From assembly GCA_029945375.1 (NCBI GenBank), contig CM057063.1, positions 682,001 to 746,000 of the forward strand: 64,000 bases of DNA, in the 5' to 3' direction. This document shows, in pieces, positions 48,030 through 58,540 of this stretch. Every line of letters starts with the position of its first letter. Position 1 is the first letter of the stretch. A model generated the notes under the pieces. It did not search any database and was not told the DNA's origin. It was given only the letters and a program-made list of their open reading frames with translations. The DNA is from Agaricus subrufescens (Eukaryota > Basidiomycota > Agaricomycetes > Agaricales > Agaricaceae). Both the position numbers and the translations under genes were made by a program.

Positions 48030-49954
48030 ATGCTCTCCGCCCACCCCCAGTCGCCCCATCTCCACCCCCCGCCCCCCTCCCGCGCCAGCCTCAAGACCTG
48101 GTGGAACCACTTCACCTTTGTGCAGCGCGCAAAGAAGGACTCGCACTTTGTCCGCGAATGGGAGAAAGGTCCGTCGCCCCCCGCCCCCTCCCCCCCGCGC
48201 CCGCCTCACCCCCCCCAGGCTCCGACACAGAGCACCCCGTCTTCGGCAAGCCTCTCGCCGAGAGCCTCCAGTACGCCTCCGTCCCCATATCGACCGCAAA
48301 CAACGAGGGAGAGCTTTACGTCTGGGGCTACGTGCCGGTCGTCGTCGCCAAATGGTCCGTCCTCCTTCACCCCCTTGTCCCCCAGCCCAGCCTCACAGCC
48401 CTCATCTGTTGCCATAGCGGGCTCTATCTGAAAGAGAATGGTCCGTGTCATCCTCCCATCAGGGGTTTCTTGTTCTCATCCTCCCCCCCAGCAACCGAGG
48501 TGCCAGGCACTTTTCGGGTCAATGGCTCGAATAAACGTATGCGTGAGCTACAGCAAGGTTTCGAGGCTCCTCCCCGCGTTCGTTTTTTCATTCATTACTA
48601 TCGCCCCTTGATCAACTGATCCCTCCTCTAGTATGGCAAAAATATAGACTGGAAACAGGAGACCTACACCACCCACGACGTCGCCAGTGTGTTCCGTCGA
48701 TATCTCACCCAGATGCCCGTGCGTCCTTCGTCTCTGCTCTACAGCATGCCCACCCCTCTTACTCTTGACGTCAGGAACCTGTAGTACCCCACAGACTGTA
48801 TTATAAAGTACGTCGTCGTCATGTTGTCCAGGGCCCTGACGTTTAATGACTCCTTCATCAGTTCCGAGACGTACTAGGTGCGCCCGATGACTCTCCAAAG
48901 ATGACGCACAATCTCATACCCACTTCTATGCCAGGCAATGAGCCCTTCAACCAAGAATCCGCCATTACAGAATACAAATCCCTCATCCGCCAAATGCCAC
49001 AGGCAAACCAGTACCTCCTTCTCTATGTGCTAGATCTATTATCCGTCTTCTCGCGCAAGAGTGACAAGAACCTAATGAATGCTCAAAGTACGTCACCCTT
49101 ACTCTCTTAGAACCCTTCCCCGGTGAACCACTCATCACTCCGCAGATCTCGCTGTGATCTTCCGACCCGGTATCTTATCACATCCTTCGCATGAGATGTT
49201 ACCGGCACAGCATGCCCTAAGCCAGCGGGTACTCGAGTTTTTGATAGCCCACCAAGACTGGTTTATGCTCGAAATAACAGCTCCAAACCCATCAACTCTG
49301 ACACGTAGTGGTACACCGATGGGATCCCCCCATACGCCATTTGATCAACCGCGAGACCCATATCGCACAGCCTCGCCTGCTCCAAAGCTTCCTGATTTTG
49401 GATTCGGTGGCCATGCCCATTTCAAGTCGGATGACGAAAAAGGTTGGCGGGCCCCGGGGTCACCTATGACGGAAAGCGAGATACGTAGAGAACAAGAAAG
49501 AGTAAAGATGATGCGTCGGAGGACGACGCTTGAACGAGGGGGTACGTGTCTAACACCCTTCATCCCTATTTGCCGCTCATACTGATTGTATGCGTCTCAA
49601 CCAGGAGCCTATGGTGTACTAGAAGAAGGCAATATGTCCGTATCTGGAGACAGCCCGTCGACAGATGCCTATCCAATAGCAACAGGGGCAGTGACAGTGG
49701 CACGAAGCCGGACATTACCCTCGTCAAAACGGAGAGCTGACACACCGGTCGCGGCTACTGAATCCAACCCCAGCGTGGTCACCACTGCCTCACCGCCACC
49801 GGAGAAGGAGAAGGACAGACCGAAGTTTATGAAGAAACAGAGACCATCGATGGCAGTGAGACCCTCGTCGCAAACCAGTATGCAATCACCACCCCAGAAT
49901 CGTCGGGTTTCGCAGCTCGCCATGTCAGCCCACGGGCAGCACGGGAGCGCCTAG
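48030..49954 (+). CDS. RhoGAP-domain protein, Sac7/Bag7-like
   Basis: The ATG at 48030 begins a Pro-rich leader followed by WWNHFTFVQRAKKDSHFVRE. The RhoGAP domain starts at VFGKPLAESLQYASVPIS and has the typical GELYVWGYVPVVVAKCGLYL insertion of the Sac7 group. The arginine finger is in GTFRVNGSNKRMRELQ. Then come YTTHDVASVFRRYLTQMPEP, YLLLYVLDLLSVFS and the Asn-containing NLMNAQNLAVIFRPGIL. The C-terminal third is Ser/Pro-rich and disordered. Such proteins stimulate GTP hydrolysis by Rho1-type GTPases and so control wall synthesis and actin. The first half is cut by very small exons, and several donors are of the weaker GTCCGT type. The gene is a functional neighbour of the formin-like and glucanase genes. 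Confidence 0.9.
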
Positions 49955-51243
49955 CAATCAAGCTCTTATGCCGATTCCCTTTTTTTCTTTTTCTTTTTCC
50001 TCTTCGATGGCTTCTCCCTATGCATTCCCCTTTTGTCGTGCAGGAGGAGCTTGGGTGCGTCCTCCTTTTTGGTTCTTGTGTTGATTAATATATATCCCAT
50101 CCGCCCCACCTCGCACGCACCCACTTTTATAATCTCATGTTGTTGTATATGGACAAGGACAAATTTATGTGTCAAATCGAATTTTCTTACTATAGTTTCA
50201 TCTTGTCATCGGGTCGCCTCTGTATTATTTTGCCCCCTCCTTTTTCTTACTCACGACGGCTACTTTTTTGTCCCAGGATTGTCCCCGATGACAAGAATAT
50301 CAATTGTTTTTCTCGTTAAAGACTCATTTTTTTCGGTGGAGGTTTAAACCCTAGATACCCATCTACAGTATTTCTTTTTTAACGAGGGACTCTTTCCTCT
50401 AATTTCCTTTACATTTTAGCACAACTGGTGTAACTTTTTTTTTTTTGGCCTTTTAACGTAGACGATGTCTCCCTGTTGTGTATCTAGATATCATAGCTGG
50501 CCTTTTTTTTTGTCATTGAAGAAATTTTTTTTTTTTTTGACATCTCATTGTGCAGTTTTACCCGGGTCTGCGGCTGACCTTTCGGTTTTTTGGCTACACG
50601 AGTTGTTGTGTGGGCTTTACAAGGGGATAGTAAACTATTTTGATATAGGAGCGGGGTGGTTGTGACCGTCCGAGAAAATTCGTCCCTCTACGAGCTTTCT
50701 CGAAATAAGCGAATTGGTTCAGTTTGGTATGACTCATGAGGGGTGTTGGTGCGTGTTACTAAACGTTTCTATTTCTGTTTTGTTTTTCGGCTTTGCTTCA
50801 CCTTTCGGTGTATCTCACTCCATTTGTTCTGTGGACTTCAACTCTCCAATGCTCAGTCATTGAATTCAAAGTTAAGCTTTTGGTTCGGTTGCCACAGTAT
50901 AATTGGATAGAATGCGTGGTTTTGGAGTAGCCACTTCTAGACGCCTCGAAGCTGTGTAAACTTTTTTTTTTATAGTGTACCCCCCCTCCTCTCCCACTCA
51001 CGAGTCTGATGCAACTGTTTTTGAACTTGGTACATATCTCATGATGCTTCTGTAGTCTCTTTTTTTTCTGTTTGGCATATCGTGTCACATGGTATATATG
51101 GGATTTAAAAGGTGATGTGTATTTCGGACATTGCTGTTTGTCAATGTGTTGATGAAATGGAGTACGATTGTTGACCGCTTTGGATGGAGGAGCTATTTGT
51201 AGAGTTAGGTATATGGACTTTGAAGTTATTGGAGCTTTGACAA
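49955..51243. other. Intergenic region, T-rich
   Basis: This region holds the 3' end of the RhoGAP transcript and several T runs (near 50430, 50503, 50527 and 50961). No coding region is supported on either strand. Its last 10 bases border the tRNA gene. Confidence 0.45.
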
Positions 51244-51314
51244 GCATTGATGGTGTAGCGGTAACATTGGGTCTTCCCATGGCCTAGCTCCGGGTTCGAC
51301 TCCCGGTCAATGCA
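51244..51314 (+). tRNA. tRNA-Gly, anticodon CCC
   Basis: A complete cloverleaf can be drawn without an intron. The acceptor stem GCATTGA pairs perfectly with TCAATGC, followed by discriminator A. The D arm is GTGT-AGCGGTA-ACAT. The anticodon stem GGGTC/GGCCT closes the loop TTCCCAT, which gives anticodon CCC (reads GGG). The T arm is CCGGG-TTCGACT-CCCGG. A-box and B-box (GGTTCGACTCC) promoters are in place. The 3' flank begins ATGATTTTTT, a T run suitable for Pol III termination at 51317-51322. Confidence 0.92.
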
Positions 51315-51444
51315 TGATTTTTTGAATATTCGAAGAGTGTGGGGTAACAGGATCGCCGATATCGATGCGACATGTTTTATTCCGATACACAATAATAAAC
51401 TTTTGAAGTAGGTTCGTGTTTTAATAAAGTTACGAATTCTTCTA

Positions 51445-53218
51445 CTACCCATCTTCAGTAGTAACTTTCCCTCTTCTCCTCCCAAACTTCCCAGCCTCTC
51501 TCCACCTCTTCTTCCATCCCTGTGTCAATTCACCTTTTTGTTCTTCCCACCTCTGACGAATTTCGTCCTCGCTTTCTGTTCTATAAAACTTTAGAGAACG
51601 CCAATCTTGGCCTTTGGACTCGAGGTCTTCGAATAGATCTTTAGGCCTGTTTTTTGTATTAGATTTGGAAAGGGATGATGATGTGGCTGAGGGGTGGGAT
51701 AAGAGTAGAGGTAGTGGGAAGAATAGAGGTTTTGAGGAGTCTAGTGTGATTTGAGATGTGAAGCGTGTTTGGGTTTGGGTTGTACTGCTGCTGCTGGGGA
51801 TGGTTGTTGTTTGGGCGGTGTTGGAGGTGTGTTCGGTGTTGAGTTGAGAGTGGGTATCGGGTTCTTCGTAGGTAGTTGGGAATGGAACGTCGTCGTCTAG
51901 CTCGAGATCGGCATCGAGGTTAAGGTGTCCTAGTAGTGAAAATCCGCCTGGGGAAACGTGAAGTGTTCGGGTGAGATTTGAGAGGGTTGGGAAAGTGAGA
52001 GAACGAACCTTCGGTTTCGCTAGGAGCGAAAAGGTCTTTGAGCTTGGTCGTTGTTTGTGGAGGCGGAGTCTTTTCAGGTGAAGGTTTGGCCACAGATTGT
52101 TCTTCGGAGGCTTGCTTAGCGTCTTGCGCCCGCTCTTCTTCGTCAACTTCCATATGCATTGCATCAGGAGGGTGCTGTTCAGGTTTACTCCGACGGTCAT
52201 CTCGTGGAACGATTTCAAAGTCCACATCACCGCTACTCGAATCATTCGAAATGAAAGGTGGTGTCGGATCTGCTTCATCAACGTCTGAATCTAAAGTTTC
52301 TCTACCGATCCAGTCGTCAATGTCTGAGCCTCCAGATAGATTGTCACGGCGCGATGATTTTGAAGTAGAGGAGCTGCCGAAGAGGGAACTGAGGATGTCG
52401 AGTGACTGTTTTGCTTCGCCTTGAAGATCGAGACTTCCGGTTTGTTGGTTGGGAGGTTGCTGTATTTGTTGGTTGGGAGGTTGCTGTAGCTGTTCTTCGC
52501 GTTGTGGGACATCAAGGATAGATGTAACAGGTGTTGACGCCGTCATTGGCGATGCCATTGCCATTTCCTCTTCCCGTTCTTCGTCTGCGAAAGTGACTTT
52601 GGGTTTAGTCGGTGCGGTTTTGGGTTTCGCCGACGCAGCTTTGGATTTCATAGGCTTCGTCGGTGTGAATGGTTTTTCAGTGGTTTCTAGAGCCTTGGAG
52701 GGTTGAGGCATATCCATATTTTTGGAATGTACTGCAGAGTACGGAGAGTATCTCCAATGAGATTTTTTCTTTATAGGTGGAGCTAATGCAGCTTTTGCAT
52801 TTTCTGCTTGGATCCTTGTATGAATGTTTGGTGAGGCTTTATATTTTAAAGATGGAGGAAGCTTGGTACCGTTCACGGAAATCGGGTTTGGCCTCTCCGA
52901 TACGCAATTTTGTGCCTTTCCATGTTGAACCACTTAATGCATTCATACCTATTGAGATTATATAAATCAGAATAAAGCAGCAGAACAAAGCCATATAGAA
53001 AGAGACAGACATCTGGTCACTTTTGCTGGTGTTCCTTCAAGTGTTGCATATGCAAATTTCCTGGGTCTTCCGACTGCATCGACAAGTCCCAATCCGTCTA
53101 AAGATTTCAGAGTTCCGAATGTCGAAAGCCTTTGAGAGAGATCTTGAGGGGATATTGACGGTGTCAGACCAGAGATATGGAGTCGTTTTGAGATAGTATC
53201 GGAGCTCGAGGGATCCAT
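51445..53218 (-). CDS. RRM-domain nucleolar protein, NOL8-like
   Basis: The ATG at 53218 opens MDPSSSDTISKRLHISGL, an N-terminal RNA-recognition motif with RNP-like strands RLHISGL and KFAYATLEG; the second half (GSTWKGTKLRIGEAKPDF) is on the next exon. A further intron (donor GTACCAAGC, acceptor TACAAG) restores the frame into RIQAENAKAALAPP. The middle is Ser/Asp/Glu-rich with DDWIGRETLDSDVDEADP. The C-terminus has KFYRTESEDEIRQRWEEQKG and a strongly basic end (KKRWREAGKFGRRRGK), as in NOL8-type proteins. Such proteins act in the nucleolus in early rRNA processing. It diverges from the Sgd1-like gene across only 71 bp. The orthology call rests on layout and the C-terminal block, so it is moderate. 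Confidence 0.75.
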
Positions 53219-53289
53219 AATAGAAGATGAGGCGAACGTCACATGAGAGCATGAGTGTGATATCATTATATCATTGATCACTGACAATC
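53219..53289. promoter_or_regulatory. 71-bp bidirectional promoter of two ribosome-biogenesis genes
   Basis: These are the only bases between the start codons of the NOL8-like and Sgd1-like genes. The segment is AT-rich with GATATCATTATATCATTGAT near its right side and no clear TATA box. Both products are predicted nucleolar, so shared control is likely. Confidence 0.65.
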
Positions 53290-56200
53290 ATGAATAGGCA
53301 CAGGAAACACTCCACTACGCGATTACCTGCCAGCCTATTGGAAGAGATCCAAGCCGGAGAAGACGGTTTGTTAAGCCTTGTTTTTCATTGTTCGAACCCT
53401 CAAGTCTAATTCTACCATTAGGGGACAATGGACATAACAAGGGCTCTTCGAAGAAAAAATTTCGAGTGCGAAGTTTGGGTAGGAAGGAGGCTCGAAAACA
53501 AGGTCGCTCAGAACAAAAACAAAAGAAGGCACAGTTCTTCTCGGCGAGGAAACGCCAGGCTGAGGATGACGAACCTCCAGAGTCGCCTCAACGAAAACGG
53601 GCTCGGACGAATGACGTGCCTAGAGGCGGTCAAAACTTGGAAACACGACCTGTAAACTCTCAGAAGGACTCTCAACAGACAATTAACGTGCCGGACAATC
53701 ACAAAAATGAACGTACTCCACCCGCAATACCCAACAAAAGCGGCGGGGCATCGGAAGTGATAAAAGGGAAACGTATTCATGTTCTAGTCCCACCCCGTAG
53801 TCAAGTGGAAGAAAGGGAAGACGCATATATTTCGCTTCTCGAAAAGAAGCTTGGTTACACAAAGACTTTGAGGAAAAAGAAAAATGTACTTGAAAATGAC
53901 GGACTGGATGGTGATTACGGTTTTATACCTGGCTACTCAGAAATTTAATTTTCTCTCCATCTAATAGATTTATTGGACTGGGCATACTCTCTGGATTTCT
54001 CGACAACGGTGTGTTTCAATTAACATTGTTGGGGATGGTATGCTAATGCAGTTCAGGCTGGGGACGTGAGCGAGGAAGACGGAGACATAAATGTCAGTGA
54101 AGGAGGTAGTGAGGAGGAAGCTGAAGAGGACGGGTTGCAGGATTCGGAAGATGAGGAGGAGGAAGAGGAAGAGGAGAAAGAGGAGGAAGGAGAAGAGTGG
54201 GCTGGGATTTTGTCTGCTCATGATGCAGAATCCGACCAGGTTGAGGACGAAGCACATTCTCCAGCCGAGGACGTTTCGCAGCTCGTGACACAAGAACTTA
54301 CAACTACAGGCAAGCCTCGACCACCCCACTCGATACCAAAACTAATATTATTTCTCTTCAGCCACTCGCTACATACCACCACATCTGCGGAAGGTTGAAA
54401 ATGAACAAGAGTCGGAGGCCATGACGAGGCTTAGGAAGCAGCTCAAGGGTCTCCTGAACCGGTGAGTGTTTATCATATGGTGACTGTTCCGCTAATGCAG
54501 ACTCGTGCTTTTCAGGATGAGTGAACAGAACCTCACTTCCATCATAGATAGTATTGAAGACATATACCGCAATAATCGTAGACACGGTGTGTGTTTTGTC
54601 GTTAATCTCAGCATCTTCTCATTCAGATGGCTTTTCAGACGCGACTTCGTGTATAACCAACCTCGTCATCGAGGGAATATCTTCCCATTCCATGTTACTG
54701 GACTCATATGTGGTCCTTCATGCCGCCCTCATCTCAAGCTTACACAAATTGATCGGTGTGGAATTTGGCAAGACGAACCTACTTTTCTAACCACTCTTCG
54801 ACTGACTCAAATTGTAGCGGCCTATTTTGTACAAAACGTCGTGACAAATTACGAGCGCCACCACTCTGCCCTTCAAACATCAGACACAAACGAGTCCGTA
54901 AATGGCCACTCCCAGGATGAAAGTCAAGAATCAAAGGGAAAAGAGTGTTCGAACTTGATGGTATTACTATCTGAGCTGTACAACTTTCAAGTGATATCAT
55001 CCATCCTTGTTTTTGATCTTGTCCGGCAACTATTGGACAACGGTCTCAACGAGTTTGATGTTGAACTTTTACTCAAGCTTATGCGGAGTGCGTGAGCGTG
55101 TATCATCATAATCTTGGGACTGCAGCTCATACATACCTGTGCCAGACTCCGGTCAGCAGTTGCGTCATGATGATCCAGCAGCGCTGAAAGATATCATCGA
55201 TATCGTTCAAAAAAAGGTTGCTGAGAAGGACGATAAAGATTTGAGGTACGTGTAATCATAAAGCTAAAACACTATGACTGAGAACCTTCATTGATAGCTC
55301 TCGTACACGCTTTATGATCGAAACACTAGTCAATCTCAAAAATAATAAACTCAAACGAAATGCTTCGCAGAATCAAGGAGGGGATGCTGTTGAGCGAATG
55401 AAAAAATTCTTGGCTGGTCTGTCTAAACGAAAACATGGTCAGTAAACGATGACAATCGTGATTAGCCTGCATAGCGCTGAAGGGATTCTCTCAGTATTAG
55501 CACATGATGCCCTTCGTGTCTCACTTGAGGACCTCCGCTCTGCGGAAACCAAGGGGAAATGGTGGCTTGTTGGTGCTGCATGGGGAGGCAATCCACTAGT
55601 GGAGGCTCATGACATCATGGCAAATACACAAGTCAACGGACAGACTATGTCCACCGTTGAATCTGCGGATGGTCTATTGAAATTAGCTCGGAAACAGGGG
55701 ATGAACACGGATATCCGTAGAAGCATATTCGTTGTTTTGATGAGTAGTGACGTGCGTTTTAACCTTAGGTCGATGGGGAGTTGTAAAGGCTAACTTAATA
55801 CTCTAGGATTACGTTGATGCTTGTGAACGACTCTCACAGTTAAGCTTGACTGAGCTTCAACAACGAGAAATCGTGCGGGTGCTGCTTCATTGCTGCGGAA
55901 ATGTGCGGTTATTATTTTTTTTCGGATCTGGAAGATAATGTGCTCACACTAGAAGGATAGGAAAAGACGTATAATCCATACTACGCTCTAGTTTGTCAAC
56001 ATTTGTGCCGTCACTCGCATTCGTACAAGATCACGCTACAGTTTTGCCTATGGGATTTTCTACGAGACTTGGGTGAGGCTACTGTTGGTGGGGCGGAGGT
56101 GGTCAAGAACGTGCGCGGTGATGGAGACGGATTTGATTTGAAGAAGATATCGAATTCGCGAGTACGTAACGTGGCTAAGGCGTATGCCTGGTGGATTGCG

Positions 56201-56607
56201 AAAGATACTGTGAATCTAAGTGTTCTCAAAGTACGGCGCGGCTATCTTATGCGAGGCTGATTGATTGATGATGTCACTTATAGGCTGTTGACTTTACGAT
56301 TCTTAAGTCTCAAGGTCGACATTTTCTTCGAGAGCTACTACAACGCGTTTTTATTAGTAGCCAGACGGCCACGCCACTCATAGATGCCAGACAACTAGAT
56401 GAGACGCGGAACAGAGCGGGTATCGAGGAGATCTTTACGAGAGCTGCGCGGATGGAGAACCTTGCGATGGGCTTGGTCTTTTTCATGTCGGGTGCTTTTT
56501 CTCAGGACTCGTATGAAGATGAGAAGCTAGCCAAGTTTATCAAGTGGGCTAGTAAGATAGCATTGGACACGTTACGGACTGGTGTAGATGTTATCCCAAT
56601 GCTGTGA
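53290..56607 (+). CDS. SGD1: Nucleolar MIF4G/MA3 protein, Sgd1/NOM1-like
   Basis: The start MNRHRKHSTTRLPASLLEEI is followed by a basic region (KKKFRVRSLGRKEARKQ) typical of Sgd1. Next come YISLLEKKLGYTKTLRKKK, a long acidic run (EDEEEEEEEEKEEE), then TRYIPPHLRK just before the MIF4G domain (MTRLRKQLKGLLNRMSEQNL, YVVLHAALISSLHKLIGVEF). The MA3 domain follows (RRSIFVVLMSSDDYVDACER, HCCGNEKTYNPYYALVCQHL) and ends DVIPML. All exons join in frame. One intron after VEF uses a GC donor (54768-54769). Family members act in 40S subunit biogenesis in the nucleolus, with an RNA helicase partner. The stop codon lies only 25 bp from that of the convergent methyltransferase gene. Confidence 0.9.
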
Positions 56608-56632
56608 TATTCATGATGTGTTTTATTAATAT

Positions 56633-57553
56633 TTACAATGTTTTCTTGAATGCGACACTAGAAACAGTACTGCCGGTGCGGCCGCCGAAGCTGAATGTGG
56701 GGTGTTGAATGCGAGAACTAGGACGGTATTGGTTAGTGGTTAGGGATACAATAGTGATAACGGGTATAGTATCACTGACTCATATTGCAGCCCAGTTTCC
56801 TCGGTAATGAAGGTGCTCTTTAACTCCTCTTCCGTAAAATTACAGGCTATACTTCACAAGTTAGAACATCCGCAGAATGTTATGAGCAATACTCGTACAT
56901 GTGATGAGAAAGAGCCCTCCAGGCTTGAGCAGTCGACAGAGCCGGTCTGGGTATCCCACCGCAGGAGACTTCCCGTTCGCGTCCTTTTGGCCTAAAGCGA
57001 TAGCATCATATGTGCCCTTATCTAGTATGAGATCCCAGCAGTTTGGTGCCTTGCTGCGTTCCAGACCCGATAGAGGGCACGGGTCTTCCTGCAGGAAATC
57101 ACACACGCTAAACATGATATCCGACATGCAGCGGACGTTTGAGATATTTGTGGATAACTTAACAGCATCACTGCTGTAGTCGATTCCTGCTAGAAGTTTC
57201 TGTGAATAGCCTGCTTCTGCAAGTGCAAATAGAAGGGTTCCATTTCCGCTACCCAATTCCAGGACGGCAGGGTCCAATGAGGGGGGCACATGTTTGAGTG
57301 ACCATTCGACCATCTTCTGGACTGATTCATCACCAAACCTAGTTGTCGTGCGGTTGAGATCGGGGACCGATAAGGTATTGAAAATGGCGAACCAAACTTC
57401 ACCCTCATCACCCGTTTCTTCGAAATTAGTGAGTTCTTCAGAGTAGACATGGTCCCAGCTGTCAGGAGCTTGAGAGCGGCGGTGGAAGCCTTATACTCCA
57501 GACACATACTAGTCCTTTGAACCGAGTTTTGAGGGCTGTAACTCCGCACTCAT
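56633..57553 (-). CDS. EFM4: EFM4-like protein-lysine methyltransferase (eEF1A)
   Basis: The start at 57553 gives MSAELQPSKLGSKDYWDHVY, the EFM4 N-terminus, then DEGEVWFGDESVQKMVEW. The seven-strand methyltransferase core has motif I VLELGSGNGTLLFAL, LAGIDYSSDAV (the acidic residue that binds S-adenosylmethionine) and the post-I motif WDLILDKGTYDAIAL. LLKPGGLFLITSCNFTEEEL follows. The last exon encodes the conserved end IQHPTFSFGGRTGSTVSSVA, reached through a GTCAGT donor. In yeast the enzyme methylates a lysine of translation elongation factor 1A. The 3' end faces the Sgd1-like stop codon 25 bp away, so their 3' untranslated regions must overlap. Confidence 0.9.
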
Positions 57554-57818
57554 TGTCGCCGTCGAGGGGAAGGAAGGAAAATATTGCTTAGTCATATGAG
57601 TGATTTCTTCGTTTCTTCATTGAAATAGAGTGGAACTTGGGTCTCAGCGAATGAGAGAATGACAAAAGGAGTAGAGGTCTATTATATCATTGCAGCCTAT
57701 AGCGGGAGTATGAGGTTCATTAAATATATAAAACACAGCAAGGTACTGTTCAATGTCAATTCCAGGGTTATTGTTAGAGTAGGCTTTTGACTTACTATCT
57801 AGGACATTAAACAGGTCG

Positions 57819-58196
57819 CTACCGGCCCCTAGTTTCTGTCTTTTCAAGAAGGTCTTTTGCTTCGTTGATTTTACTAGCTAGGTATGGTGAACCTCCGCGG
57901 TCGGGGTGGTTTGCCAGCATAATTTGACGGTGTGCGTCTTTAATTTTGGTGCGCATTGCTGGGCCATCTCTGTTTGAAAGAGTAAGAGGATGAGCATGAT
58001 TGATTGAACAGGTACGTGTAACGCACTTGAGGCCCAAAATTGCAATAGCTTCTTTCCTATCCATCTTTGCTCTGAAACCGCCCTTCACCCATTGTTCTGC
58101 GGCGCCTGCGCTCCCAATAACACCACGGCGAATTAATGTCCTCCCTGCTAATGCAGCAGCGATGGCGCCTATACCAATTATGACTGGAGTCGACAT
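57819..58196 (-). CDS. PAM18: Pam18/Tim14-like mitochondrial import J protein
   Basis: Two exons (58196-58027 and 57969-57819) give 106 residues. One N-terminal membrane helix ([18 protein letters not shown]) is followed by the Tim14-type sequence [19 protein letters not shown]. The J domain comes next, with HPD in [20 protein letters not shown] and the terminal EAKDLLEK. Pam18 sits in the mitochondrial inner membrane and stimulates the ATPase of matrix Hsp70 during protein import. The size, helix position and HPD all match the family. The last six residues (TETRGR) follow the usual family end. Confidence 0.92.
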   Translation of the reverse strand: MSTPVIIGIGAIAAALAGRTLIRRGVIGSAGAAEQWVKGGFRAKMDRKEAIAILGLKCVTRTCSINHAHPLTLSNRDGPAMRTKIKDAHRQIMLANHPDRGGSPYLASKINEAKDLLEKTETRGR

Positions 58197-58540
58197 GTCA
58201 GGAGCGGGGAAGGAGAAAGAGGAGACTGGTCACGTGCTTGCGTCCCGGTGGATTGGCTTCCAAGCTTCTAGCTTCGGGACTTCAAATGAGGCTCACCCGC
58301 CATCTAACTGCTTCTTTGACATTGTTACACCACTTGGGAATCGAGCCAGACCATCTGCATACAATTGTTTCTTCAGTGACTCGAGCCAAGAAGGAATCTA
58401 TTGCTTAAGGAACCGGAACTATCAGGTTTCAGGGTTTCCGGTGCCCAGCATCTTTCAGTCAAGAGACCCAGCAATCAACGCCCCGGACTCAACTTATCCA
58501 CCGTGGCAACCATGTGTATATGGAGTCATGGGTCTCATAA
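58197..58540. other. Upstream region of the helicase gene
   Basis: This lies between the Pam18-like start codon and the first frame assigned to the helicase. A long plus-strand frame crosses it, but it also runs antisense through the Pam18 gene and shows no domain, so I do not call it. Unrecognised 5' exons of the helicase may be here. Confidence 0.35.

Noticed and set aside
47727..48417. Long GC-rich open frames on both strands before and over the RhoGAP start
   Set aside because: Low complexity Pro/Arg/Gly composition and overlap with the RhoGAP exons explain them; no domain is present.
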